Assembly (NCBI GenBank): GCA_035688265.1 | Contig: DASSNE010000021.1 | Coordinates: forward strand, 1 to 64,000 | Length of the DNA stretch: 64,000 nucleotides | Reading direction: 5' to 3' | Source of the DNA: DASSBR01 sp035688265 | GTDB taxonomy: Bacteria > Pseudomonadota > Gammaproteobacteria > Natronospirales > DASSBR01 | Shown: in pieces, positions 24,660 to 32,923 of the stretch | Layout of the letters: every line of letters begins with the position of its first letter | Numbering within the stretch: the stretch's first letter is position 1 | The notes under the pieces: generated by a model | What the model saw: only the letters and a program-made list of their open reading frames with translations | Databases searched by the model: none | What the model was told of the DNA's origin: nothing | Program-made: the position numbers and the translations under genes

Positions 24660-26983
24660 TGGAAGACTTCGCCTATTAGCTGTTCGTACAGTGGCTCAAG
24701 CTGCCGAGCCGTAAACCGTTCCCGATTGCGCCGCTGCGCACTGCGGATGCGTCGCCGTATGTCAACATCAGTCAGAATAACCTTGATCAGCGCGGCGATG
24801 CTGTCCATATCCTGCTTTGATGTAAACATGACTGCAGCGTCACCGAGCGTCTCCGGAATCGCGCTACTCTTAAACGCGACTACCGGCACATCGAACCACA
24901 TCGCTTCTATCAAGGGGACTCCGAAGCCTTCGTGCTCGCTCATCGAAACGTACACGTCTGCGGTGCGATAAAATGCTTGAAGTACAGAATGAGAAACCTG
25001 CCCTGAAATCAATACATCATTCTCTAAGCCCAGGCTGCTGATCCGCTGAGTCACATACTGGACGTACGGGTGGTCTGCTTCGCCGTCGCCGACGATGCAA
25101 AGTCGCGCGTCGGGAGCCAATCGTGTTAAGGCCGATATCATTTCCACCAAGTCGTGCTGACACTTGTTGGGCGCTAATCGGCCGACAAAGAGTATGTTTT
25201 TCCTGCCATCTTCCCGTAGAGCACGCATCATGCCTTCGTCTGCAGGCTCAGCCCACTTTGCCGGATCGACAATCAGTGGCAGGCAATGTACATCGTTAAA
25301 CCCGGCATCAAAAAGGTCCTTCACGTTAAATTGGGATACTCCCCATGCGCTGTCGAAGCTTGATGCTAAGTTATGCAGTTCATCCAAACCATCTGAGAGT
25401 AACCTCGCAAAATCTTCGTCGTATGGCTCGAAGAACCGAGGCGGCGTGATATTGTGGTAATTTAGTACGCGCGGGCCGTTATGCTCTACAACGTACGGAG
25501 TCAAGGCTGAACCGATCGAGTGATGATAGACTAGTCCATCCCCCGCATGAATGAGGTTGGCTTGGAATACTTCGGCCTGATGCGCCATACGTTTATCAAT
25601 AAATTGAACAAAGATATTGGATTTAACTCCCCGTCGCCTTAGAAAGTCTCGCAAAGTGAGGGCGGAGTCCGAGATAGCGTCGCCATAGGCCAAGTTCGGC
25701 AAAACTTGATGGATTGCCCGAACTTTCCAGTGCACACGCGGCGGGATCGAGGACTGCTCGCTCATTTCGCACAAGCCCAAGAAGGATTCGTAGCGGCTTA
25801 TAACACTGTCCCAGTTCGCAACCGAACGCGCGAAATCATGCCCTAGGCACCCCAATCTTTCGCACCCGCCGGCCGGCATTTTCTCTAATCGACAAAATGC
25901 TTCCGTCCACTCACTGAGAGTCCTCGCACTAAATCCACCACCGGACTTATCGACCGCGATCGCTGTTGCGTCACAGTCGCCATTAACTACCACGGGTTTC
26001 CGGCAAGCCCAACCTTCCATCATGACGCGAGAGTAGCTTTCATTCTTACTGGGTTGAAAGAGTGCAGTCGCGGCCCTAAGTAGCGCAAGCTTCGTTGAAT
26101 CGTCAACCAACCCGAGGTCATGAACCCCTGAAGCGCGGTCGTCATATGACATAGGACCGGGGCCGGCAAGGACAAGCTTCATTGAAGAGTTCTTCGAATC
26201 CTTACGAAAGTTCTTGAAAGCCTGCACCACCAAATCTGTGTTCTTGGTGGCGTCCCGACGCCCTAGAACAAGCACGAATGGCCCCTGCGGCAGCGATGAG
26301 TCATCCACGGCTTGGCTTGAAGAATCCGGACCAAACAGCTCAACCCCTGACCCGACAACGAAACCCTTGGTCGCGATCGCTGGTCCGTATAGACGGTGAG
26401 CGAGCAATTCCTCACCTTCGGATAGATACAAAATGCCTTTGGCTGAACGGAATATATGCGCGCAGACCGGCAGATAGGCGTACGCTTCGTCGTGAAGACA
26501 CGGAATGAGAAACGCCTTGTCAGCGATCTGCGGAAGCCCGTTCAGCGTTGTCCCATACAAATATGGGGTAAAAAGGACAGCGTCGAATCGCTTCGCTTGT
26601 TGTTTCAACTCCGCGACCAAGGCGGTCGAATTTATGTTCTCGTTAACGAAAATATCTTCGTCCTGTTGCCCCACAGGCGGTATGCCGGGAAGCAACTCGT
26701 CTGCGCTCAGCTCAAGAAGACGTTTATTGATCGCGTTAAACCGGCCCTCGCGCCTATGATCCACCGGAAAACGATGGACTCGGACACCTGCGTCCAATTC
26801 CTCGCCTATCGCGAAAAAGTCGTTGCTCCAGCTTGACTGAAATGAGCGGCTGCATGTCGTGAATACTTCAACCTGATGCCCCCGCTTTGCAAGCCGCATA
26901 GCAACTTCACGCGCCTGCCGCTCGGCTCCGCCCGGTTGATCCTCACCGTACCAGGGAATGACCAGCGCCACGCGCCCAGTCAC
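24656..26983 (-). CDS. Double-domain GT4 glycosyltransferase (two GT-B modules)
   Basis: A 775-residue protein with two complete GT4 modules. Module 1 (about 1-400) starts RVALVIPWYGEDQPGGAERQA and has the E-x7-E motif NESYSRVMMEGWACRKPVV. Module 2 (about 425-775) has NILFVGRLAPNKCQHDLVEM and HEGFGVPLIEAMWFDVPVV. Such tandem enzymes (compare WbdA in E. coli) can build a repeating unit with two linkages. I place the start at GTG 26983: it overlaps the upstream stop as GTGA and sits right before the conserved N-terminus. The longer ATG frame at 27100 would read through 118 bases of the upstream gene. Confidence 0.88.
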   Translation of the reverse strand: MTGRVALVIPWYGEDQPGGAERQAREVAMRLAKRGHQVEVFTTCSRSFQSSWSNDFFAIGEELDAGVRVHRFPVDHRREGRFNAINKRLLELSADELLPGIPPVGQQDEDIFVNENINSTALVAELKQQAKRFDAVLFTPYLYGTTLNGLPQIADKAFLIPCLHDEAYAYLPVCAHIFRSAKGILYLSEGEELLAHRLYGPAIATKGFVVGSGVELFGPDSSSQAVDDSSLPQGPFVLVLGRRDATKNTDLVVQAFKNFRKDSKNSSMKLVLAGPGPMSYDDRASGVHDLGLVDDSTKLALLRAATALFQPSKNESYSRVMMEGWACRKPVVVNGDCDATAIAVDKSGGGFSARTLSEWTEAFCRLEKMPAGGCERLGCLGHDFARSVANWDSVISRYESFLGLCEMSEQSSIPPRVHWKVRAIHQVLPNLAYGDAISDSALTLRDFLRRRGVKSNIFVQFIDKRMAHQAEVFQANLIHAGDGLVYHHSIGSALTPYVVEHNGPRVLNYHNITPPRFFEPYDEDFARLLSDGLDELHNLASSFDSAWGVSQFNVKDLFDAGFNDVHCLPLIVDPAKWAEPADEGMMRALREDGRKNILFVGRLAPNKCQHDLVEMISALTRLAPDARLCIVGDGEADHPYVQYVTQRISSLGLENDVLISGQVSHSVLQAFYRTADVYVSMSEHEGFGVPLIEAMWFDVPVVAFKSSAIPETLGDAAVMFTSKQDMDSIAALIKVILTDVDIRRRIRSAQRRNRERFTARQLEPLYEQLIGEVFQ

Positions 26984-28452
26984 TGCTTGTATCCTATTAC
27001 CGCATAGTCCTGGTAGTTCATTCGGGGTTCCGAGAAACTTCGCAGCGAAAGTGGCGTCAGCGACGAATAGGTCAGCTTGCAATTCGACAGCCCATTCCAC
27101 GCGACCAGAAACTGCAACAACTCAGGCGGGATGGGCTTGATGTGCGTCGGATCCTGATAAAAATTTCCAAGGGCGGAAGGGCAGTGCGGATTGACGGTTT
27201 CAAGGATCATTACACCGCCAGGTACGAGTCGGTTTACGGCAATACCCAAGAACCTCATCAAGTAGTCGCTATCCAAATGTTCGATAACCTGAAGCGCCGA
27301 GATACCACCATACATTTGATCAGACTGCTGAAGCCAAGAGAGCATATCGGCTTCCTTAACCGTCACACCCTGTTGATCGAGTCGCTCAATCTCATGCCGA
27401 TTCACATCCACGCCAATGGCTGGTATGGCAGCCCCAGCCAAGGTCTCCAAAAATTCGCCTCGGCCGCATCCACAGTCGAGAAACGGTTGCTTGACAGTGA
27501 CGTCAGCCTTGATAAATTGAAGGTATCTCCTCTGATTAAGTCGAACCGCCTCGTCGTCGCGAAATGCGTCTTCGAAGGCGCTGTAAAATTGATCTTCGTG
27601 TCGAAGCGGCCTTGCGTCGCCTTGCTCCTCAGTAAGATGCTGCAAAAATTGTCTGTTGCCATCCAATATCCAGAACTCCGGCAACGATGAATTGTCTATC
27701 TTATCGGCTTTCGATTCGTTCAGTTCGGCCGTCCGTCGGGCCTCATCCTGTATCTCCGCACGTAGCGCCACCAGCATTTTCTCAATGGCATCGAGGCGCT
27801 TCTCCGCCGCTTCCGCTCGCCGATCCGCCGCCAATTTTGCAGCGAAAAGTGTGGCCAGGCGTTGCGACAACGTTTCAATATCCCGCCCAAGGTCGCCAAG
27901 CCGATAGTGGACGGAAGCATGAAGCTGCTCAAAATTACGCATCAGAAGAGGTAGCCGGAAACATGCCGTTGCCCATCGCGCCAAGTAACCGAGCACAGGC
28001 AAGTGAAATAGCTTTCTGACGTTGAATCGCAGCCAGAGTCCTCTTATACGAATCGCTTGCTGCTTCCCTTCCTCGGAATATCTGAACGTTCCAATCAGTT
28101 CTATCTTTGGAAGCGAGCCATCGCGCAACTGCTGAAGATAACTGTCGGCACCGCCCGGCTCGGGCTCCCGTTGCAGCACGCTCCTGTAAGCATTGCGTAT
28201 GAAAAGGGCATCTTCGTACCTAAGCAGCTCCGTAAGCGTGTAGTTATCGCGAAACTCGATCGCCTGATCCTCCGCCGAGCGTAAGCCAACCTGACTTTCC
28301 TGCAATCGCAGCGATAGCAGAGCTGATGACGAACGGCGTCGGGAGTGCTTCGCGGTCGTACGCCCGTCTTCGGCTGCCGCGAGTTCAGCCTTAATCTTTT
28401 TCATTAGCTCTTCGACCGACAAATTCGGATTTTTCACTTCCAGAATACTCAC
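26980..28452 (-). CDS. DUF4214 / coiled-coil / SAM methyltransferase protein
   Basis: A 490-residue protein. A DUF4214-like segment (about 68-136, with LFIRNAYRSVLQREPEPGG) is followed by a hydrophobic-basic stretch, a predicted coiled coil (about 181-246) and a class I methyltransferase domain (about 300-490) with PFLDCGCGRGEFLETLAG and ISALQVIEHLDSDYLMRFLG. It lies directly after wzt. In ABC-exported O-antigens a methyltransferase may cap the chain end, and the coiled coil of WbdD sets chain length, so a capping/ruler role is inferred. I use GTG 28452 (GTGA overlap with wzt) rather than the ATG at 28524, which would overlap wzt by 76 bases. Confidence 0.85.
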   Translation of the reverse strand: MSILEVKNPNLSVEELMKKIKAELAAAEDGRTTAKHSRRRSSSALLSLRLQESQVGLRSAEDQAIEFRDNYTLTELLRYEDALFIRNAYRSVLQREPEPGGADSYLQQLRDGSLPKIELIGTFRYSEEGKQQAIRIRGLWLRFNVRKLFHLPVLGYLARWATACFRLPLLMRNFEQLHASVHYRLGDLGRDIETLSQRLATLFAAKLAADRRAEAAEKRLDAIEKMLVALRAEIQDEARRTAELNESKADKIDNSSLPEFWILDGNRQFLQHLTEEQGDARPLRHEDQFYSAFEDAFRDDEAVRLNQRRYLQFIKADVTVKQPFLDCGCGRGEFLETLAGAAIPAIGVDVNRHEIERLDQQGVTVKEADMLSWLQQSDQMYGGISALQVIEHLDSDYLMRFLGIAVNRLVPGGVMILETVNPHCPSALGNFYQDPTHIKPIPPELLQFLVAWNGLSNCKLTYSSLTPLSLRSFSEPRMNYQDYAVIGYKQ

Positions 28453-29678
28453 GGCAATTGTTTCGCGGTTGCTGTAGCGGCTTCTGAGGCCGCATGGAAC
28501 GAAAACGACGGATGCAATCGACACAGGCCGGTGAATCGGCTGCCATGGTAGCCGGCGACCTCCAGGGAGGCGATGCGGTCATGCCAATGGAAGCACCGGT
28601 CTACATGATCTTCCTCCGTATGCAGCGCTATCGTTATGGTGTATTTTCCTGCGCCCAGATCGATTGGCAGCTCGAAGCTGCCGGTATACCGTTGGCCTTT
28701 GCGGAGTGTCAGAGACTGCCCCAACAATCGGCTATTTGTTCCAAAGATATCCTGGCCAAATTTATCGCGAATCAGCATGCCGACCGTTACGTTGTCGATA
28801 TCCTCCACTGCACGAAGCGTTATCTCTATCAGCACGTTCTCCCCGGAACTGACGACTGAGGATGACGATTTCTCCCCTGTCACCCGCACGTTCTCAATCG
28901 TCGCTTCCATCGTGCCGTAGCCATTCGAAGTGGCTTCGCGTTTTACCGCCACATCACCTTCGGACTTGGCCAAAAGAAAATTGTAGTTGTTGACGACCGA
29001 CTCAGGATCGCCGGATGATATAACTTGTCCACGTTCCAGGAGTAAAGCCGAATCGCAAAGCGTCTTTACCGCGTTCATGTCGTGCGATACGAATATGATC
29101 GAGCCGCCCTGGTCCCTGAAATCTCTAATTCGTTTCGTACACTTCTGCTGGAAGTGGGCGTCGCCAACGGACAAAGCTTCATCGACAACGAAGCATTTTG
29201 GCTCTGCGTGAATGGCAATCGAAAACGCCAGTCGCATCACCATGCCTGACGAGTACGTTTTTATCGGCTCATTAATGAAGTCACCCAATTCCGAGAACTC
29301 GATAATGGCCTCTCGCTTCTCTTCAATTTCACGCGAAGTCATGTTAAGCAGCAGTCCATTGTCATGGATGTTCTGCATGCCGGTTAGCTCGGGGTTGAAG
29401 CCGGTGCCCAGCTCAAGAAGGCCCGTGATCTTCCCATTTATGTCGATGACGCCGCTATCAGGTAGGGTTACTCCAGTCAATATTTTCAACAACGTGGACT
29501 TCCCGGCACCATTGCGACCAATCACGCCCAGCGTTTCACCGTCCTTGACTTCGAACGACAGATTGTCCAGCGCGTCATAATCAACATGGAACTTCTTGCG
29601 CAGCAAAAGCTCTTTCAGGCGATCCGCCGGAGACGCATATAGCTTGAAGCGCTTCGATATATTGGCGACGCGTATCAT
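28449..29678 (-). CDS. wzt: Polysaccharide ABC exporter ATPase with C-terminal carbohydrate-binding domain
   Basis: A 409-residue protein. The ABC ATPase domain (about 1-240) has Walker A GRNGAGKST at 54-62, signature region TYSSGMVMRLAFS, and Walker B FVVDEALSVGD. The C-terminal domain (about 265-400) has the beta-sandwich pattern of Wzt_C, which in other species binds the capped non-reducing end of the O-chain. The conserved N-terminus MIRVANISKRFKLY fixes the start at 29678. That ATG overlaps the stop of a 58-codon gene, which lies between wzm and wzt. Confidence 0.94.
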   Translation of the reverse strand: MIRVANISKRFKLYASPADRLKELLLRKKFHVDYDALDNLSFEVKDGETLGVIGRNGAGKSTLLKILTGVTLPDSGVIDINGKITGLLELGTGFNPELTGMQNIHDNGLLLNMTSREIEEKREAIIEFSELGDFINEPIKTYSSGMVMRLAFSIAIHAEPKCFVVDEALSVGDAHFQQKCTKRIRDFRDQGGSIIFVSHDMNAVKTLCDSALLLERGQVISSGDPESVVNNYNFLLAKSEGDVAVKREATSNGYGTMEATIENVRVTGEKSSSSVVSSGENVLIEITLRAVEDIDNVTVGMLIRDKFGQDIFGTNSRLLGQSLTLRKGQRYTGSFELPIDLGAGKYTITIALHTEEDHVDRCFHWHDRIASLEVAGYHGSRFTGLCRLHPSFSFHAASEAATATAKQLP

Positions 29679-29851
29679 GTCAGCGCGCCCTGAAAAATTG
29701 CCACCGCCTCGAATATTAGAGCGAAATAAATTGCGCTGACGGTGATATCGAGCAGCCCACGGCGACTCCAGTGGATTTGGCGTCGCGAAAAGAACCACGC
29801 GAGCGGGATGCCCGCTGTTAACGCGATCAATATCAGCCCTAGCCAAATCAT
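29675..29851 (-). CDS. Small two-TM membrane protein coupled between wzm and wzt
   Basis: A 58-residue frame, easily missed because of its size. The sequence starts MIWLGLILIALTAGIPLAWF (TM 1, about 2-21), then a basic stretch FSRRQIHWSRRG (about 21-32), then a second hydrophobic segment (about 33-54). The ATG overlaps the wzm stop (ATGA, 29851-29848), and its TGA overlaps the wzt ATG (ATGA, 29678-29675). This double 4-base coupling and the clean hairpin topology argue strongly that it is translated. By the positive-inside rule the basic loop should face the cytoplasm, beside the ATPase. I know of no family for it; a Wzm/Wzt accessory subunit is an inference. Confidence 0.78.
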   Translation of the reverse strand: MIWLGLILIALTAGIPLAWFFSRRQIHWSRRGLLDITVSAIYFALIFEAVAIFQGALT

Positions 29852-30615
29852 ATAAAATCGCGAATGTCGCGCTCCAGAAATTTGAATGCCATATAGGCAA
29901 TAGCAAGCACAACGTGCACCATGACAACGGCCTTCAACGGCCCGGACATATCAAGGGGCTGTCCCGTCAAAAAAATGCGGTGGTACGCATTTATGAATAC
30001 CCACATCGGGTTGTACTGCATCAGATGTTGTATCGACGGCGGCAAAATGGACGTGACGTATACAATTGGCGTAAACCAGAACCAGAGCTGCATCGCAACG
30101 CCAACAAACTCCTTTACGTCGCGAATAAAAACATTGAAGATCCCAAAGAACAGCCCGAGGCCATACGCGAACAGCTGTTGCAGCGCGTAGATGAATGGGA
30201 ACAACACAAGCGTCTTGTGCAGCGGATAGCCCGTTGCGAGCAGGAACACAATGAACACTGCCATCGTGATCAGCATCGTGATACTTTCGGATAAAACAAC
30301 ATACACCGGCAGGCCGAGCAGTGAAATGTTCACCTTCGAAACGATCGGCTTCTTGTCGACGAATACTGTCGATGTGCGAGTCACCGTGTTTGAAAATGCC
30401 GTCCACGGCACGAGCCCTGCGACGAGGTAGATACCATAGCCGTAGACATTGGAGATACCGGGAATACGGCCGCCCATGATGCGGCCGAATATAATTACGT
30501 AGATGCCGATCATCACCAGTGGCCAGATAAACGCCCAGCCGACGCCGATGATCGACCCGGAGTACTTGTCGATGAAATCCTGCTTGGTGAAGTTAAGCAG
30601 TAAGGCGCGGTTCAT
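29848..30615 (-). CDS. wzm: Polysaccharide ABC exporter permease
   Basis: A 255-residue ABC-2-type permease with six TM helices. The N-terminal amphipathic/cytoplasmic segment FTKQDFIDKYSGSIIGVGWAF and the first helix WPLVMIGIYVIIFG match Wzm/TagG-type permeases. It pairs with Wzt to move completed lipid-linked polysaccharide across the inner membrane. The start at 30615 shares one base with the gmd stop and matches the family N-terminus; a 71-codon upstream extension translates the end of gmd in another frame and is rejected. The small two-TM gene follows with a 4-base overlap. Confidence 0.94.
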   Translation of the reverse strand: MNRALLLNFTKQDFIDKYSGSIIGVGWAFIWPLVMIGIYVIIFGRIMGGRIPGISNVYGYGIYLVAGLVPWTAFSNTVTRTSTVFVDKKPIVSKVNISLLGLPVYVVLSESITMLITMAVFIVFLLATGYPLHKTLVLFPFIYALQQLFAYGLGLFFGIFNVFIRDVKEFVGVAMQLWFWFTPIVYVTSILPPSIQHLMQYNPMWVFINAYHRIFLTGQPLDMSGPLKAVVMVHVVLAIAYMAFKFLERDIRDFI

Positions 30616-31592
30616 CAGGCTTCTTCCCGCTCCACGCGGCGCATGTCTGCATCGACCATATCTGAAATCAACTCTTCGAGACTCGTTTCCGCCTCCCATC
30701 CCAGCACGCGCTTTGCCTTGGCCGGATGCCCCAGAAGGACGTCTACTTCCGCGGGCCGATAAAACTGCGGATCCTGAACGACGTAGTCTTCGTAGTTCAG
30801 GCCCACGTATTCGAAGGCTATGCGGCACATGTCTCGTACGGTAGTGGTCCTGCCGGTGGCGACGACGTAGTCATCCGGCTTGTCCTGCTGCAGCATCAGC
30901 CACATCGCCTTGACGTAGTCCCCCGCAAATCCCCAGTCACGCTTCGCATCGACGTTGCCGAGGCGAAGTTCGTTCTGCCGCCCTTGCTTGATGCGGGCGA
31001 CAGCCTGCGTAACCTTGCGCGTCACGAACTCCGGACCGCGTAGCTTCGATTCATGGTTGAACAGGATGCCGCTGCTGGCGTGCAGGCCGTAGCTCTCGCG
31101 ATAGTTAACGACCGTCCAGTGCCCGAACAGCTTTGCGACGCCGTAGGGGCTGCGCGGGTAGAACGGGGTGCTTTCATCCTGCTGTTCGGCCTGAATGAGA
31201 CCGAACATTTCGCTGGTGGATGCCTGGTAGAAGTGCGCATCCGGGTTAACCTGCCGAACCGCTTCCAACACTTTGACCACGCTCAGACCGGTCGATTGAG
31301 CTGTCAGCAGCGGCTGATTCCAGGAGGTCGCGACGAAGCTCTGTGCAGCCAGGTTGTAAACTTCGCTCGCGCGGGATTGCTCCAGTGCGCGCATCAGCGA
31401 TGAAAGGTCGTTGATGTCGCCGTCTATAATCCGCACTTGATCCGCGACCCCGAGTTCGCGCAAACGCCACAGCGAATCGCTGGAACGGCGGGCGAGCAGG
31501 CCGTGGACCTCGTATCCTTCGTTCAGAAGATGCGCGGCAAGATAGGCGCCGTCCTGGCCGGAGATGCCGGTGATCAATGCGCTTTCAGTCAC
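30615..31592 (-). CDS. gmd: GDP-mannose 4,6-dehydratase
   Basis: A 325-residue extended SDR beginning ALITGISGQDGAYLAAHLL, the classical GMD cofactor loop. It has catalytic YGVAK in RSPYGVAKLFGHW, the substrate motif ESKLRGPEFVTRK and NLAAQSFVATSW. It converts GDP-D-mannose to GDP-4-keto-6-deoxy-D-mannose. The neighbouring Rmd-like reductase (31585-32493) would then give GDP-D-rhamnose. It ends in a one-base overlap with wzm and begins 8 bases inside the end of the reductase gene. Confidence 0.95.
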   Translation of the reverse strand: MTESALITGISGQDGAYLAAHLLNEGYEVHGLLARRSSDSLWRLRELGVADQVRIIDGDINDLSSLMRALEQSRASEVYNLAAQSFVATSWNQPLLTAQSTGLSVVKVLEAVRQVNPDAHFYQASTSEMFGLIQAEQQDESTPFYPRSPYGVAKLFGHWTVVNYRESYGLHASSGILFNHESKLRGPEFVTRKVTQAVARIKQGRQNELRLGNVDAKRDWGFAGDYVKAMWLMLQQDKPDDYVVATGRTTTVRDMCRIAFEYVGLNYEDYVVQDPQFYRPAEVDVLLGHPAKAKRVLGWEAETSLEELISDMVDADMRRVEREEA

Positions 31593-32493
31593 TTATTTGC
31601 TCCCAATATTTCAGTGTATCCGTGAGGGTGGTATCCATGGCGAATTCGGGCCGCCAGCCGGTGTCGCTGATCAGTTTCTCGTTGCAGCCGCATACACGCC
31701 GCTGCTCGCTCGGACGCATACGGTCCGTGTCGCGTACAATCTCGGCTTCGACACCCGCAAGGTCGATCAATCTCTCGAGCAGCGAGCGAATCGTGATCTC
31801 GCGGCCCGAACATACGTTGTAGACCTCGCCGGTTCGTCCGTCCTCCAGCAGCGTGAGGTAGGCGCGCACCACATCCCTGACATCGGTGAAGTCGCGGCTG
31901 ACGTCGATGTCACCCACATGAATCGTCGGCATCCGTTTGCCAAGTTTGATTTCCGCAACCTGCCTGGCGAAATCTGCCATCACGAAACGCGTGTCCTGGC
32001 CCGGCCCCAGGTGGTTGAATGACCGGGTCATGACGATGTCGAGCCCTTCGGTTTGCGACCATTGGTAGCACAATGCCTCGGCAGCGACCTTGCTCACCGC
32101 GTACGGGTTCCGCGGTTTAAGCGGATGCGTTTCGCGCAATGGCAGGTCGTCCGGCTGCACCAGGCCGTACACGTCGCCGGAACCCACGAACAGCATCCGG
32201 CCCCGAAAGCCGGTTTCCTTCAAAGCCCGGAGCAGGTTCAGAGTGCCGTAGAAATTGACGTCGAACGTCGCGCGCGGATCGTTGAACGCATCCGGTACAA
32301 AGCTCTGCGCAGCGAGGTGAACCACGCCATCGGCTTGCGCGCCGGCAACTGCACGCAGCAATTCGTCATAATCGCAAATATCCAGGCCGGCATCCGGTGC
32401 GACGGCGGTGATACCGGAAGCGCCGGACGCCAGCTGCCTTTGCAGCGCGTTGCCGACGAACCCGCTGTATCCGGTCACGAACAAGCGTTTCAT
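31585..32493 (-). CDS. rmd: GDP-4-keto-6-deoxy-D-mannose reductase (GDP-D-rhamnose synthesis)
   Basis: A 302-residue extended SDR beginning RLFVTGYSGFVGNALQRQL, with VHLAAQSFVPDAF, YAVSK as the catalytic Tyr-x3-Lys, and MTRSFNHLGPGQD. Together with Gmd it fits GDP-6-deoxy-D-mannose reductase, producing GDP-D-rhamnose, the donor of A-band-type D-rhamnans. A GDP-fucose or GDP-talose synthase is less likely given the RMD-like motifs. It overlaps the MarR-type regulator gene by 4 bases at its start and gmd by 8 bases at its end. Confidence 0.9.
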   Translation of the reverse strand: MKRLFVTGYSGFVGNALQRQLASGASGITAVAPDAGLDICDYDELLRAVAGAQADGVVHLAAQSFVPDAFNDPRATFDVNFYGTLNLLRALKETGFRGRMLFVGSGDVYGLVQPDDLPLRETHPLKPRNPYAVSKVAAEALCYQWSQTEGLDIVMTRSFNHLGPGQDTRFVMADFARQVAEIKLGKRMPTIHVGDIDVSRDFTDVRDVVRAYLTLLEDGRTGEVYNVCSGREITIRSLLERLIDLAGVEAEIVRDTDRMRPSEQRRVCGCNEKLISDTGWRPEFAMDTTLTDTLKYWEQISD

Positions 32494-32831
32494 CGGTTTG
32501 CCTCTTCCGCGCGCTGGCGGACTTCCTGCTCCAGAACCTGCAATTCGCGCTCCAGCGCCTCATACTCGGCCCGCTTGTGCTGCAGAAAGCGGATTGCCAT
32601 GCGCGTCCGGTCCTGCATCCCCTGCGGCGTCAGATGGTAGAGGTATGCCTTCTTGTTGACGCTGTTCCGGAATCGGCTGACTTTGACAAAGCCGCGCTCG
32701 ATCAGCGCTTTGAGGCAATAGTTGACCTTTCCCAGGCTGATTCCCAGCTCGCGGGCCAGCTCGCGCTGGTTAACCTCCGGGTTATCCTCGAGGCGCTTTA
32801 GTATCCGGTAACGGGTGTCGTCGTCCAGCAT
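32490..32831 (-). CDS. EPS-associated MarR-family transcriptional regulator
   Basis: A 113-residue protein. The winged-helix domain has YRILKRLEDNPEVNQRELAR, GISLGKVNYCLKALIERGFV and the wing KKAYLYHLTPQG. A C-terminal helix rich in Glu/Arg (about 78-113) is likely a dimerisation coil. It closely resembles the MarR-like EPS-associated regulators found at exopolysaccharide loci. I prefer the ATG at 32831 because the upstream alternative (32861) would place the perfect inverted repeat 32839-32855 inside the gene. Neither start has a good Shine-Dalgarno. It overlaps rmd by 4 bases. Confidence 0.85.
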   Translation of the reverse strand: MLDDDTRYRILKRLEDNPEVNQRELARELGISLGKVNYCLKALIERGFVKVSRFRNSVNKKAYLYHLTPQGMQDRTRMAIRFLQHKRAEYEALERELQVLEQEVRQRAEEANR

Positions 32832-32838
32832 TGACGTA

Positions 32839-32855
32839 CGTTCAATGGTTGAACG
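32839..32855. promoter_or_regulatory. Perfect 7-bp inverted repeat, candidate operator of the MarR-type regulator
   Basis: CGTTCAA-TGG-TTGAACG is a perfect inverted repeat with 7-base arms and a 3-base centre, located 8 to 24 bases before the ATG at 32831. MarR proteins usually bind 16-20 bp palindromes close to their own promoters. I infer autoregulation and control of the rmd-gmd-wzm-wzt run; no binding is shown. Confidence 0.5.
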
Positions 32856-32890
32856 CTGCATTTAAGCTGAACAGGGAAACGGAGTCAAGC

Positions 32891-32915
32891 GCGTCGCGCC
32901 ACTCCGGCGCGACGC
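32891..32915 (-). terminator. Strong hairpin after rmlB, probable terminator
   Basis: GCGTCGCGCC-ACTCC-GGCGCGACGC is a perfect 10-bp stem with a 5-base loop, beginning 9 bases past the rmlB stop on the minus strand. There is no long U-run, only TTGACTCCGTTTCC, so it may terminate weakly or protect the 3' end. It separates the rml group from the regulator-led part of the cluster. Confidence 0.55.
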
Positions 32916-32923
32916 AGAACCGT

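Noticed and set aside
29679..29927. N-terminal extension of Wzt
   Set aside because: The 83 extra codons run through the 58-codon gene and the wzm end in another frame; the ATG at 29678 gives the conserved start.
30616..30828. N-terminal extension of Wzm
   Set aside because: The 71 extra codons translate the 3' part of gmd in another frame; the ATG at 30615 matches the family N-terminus.
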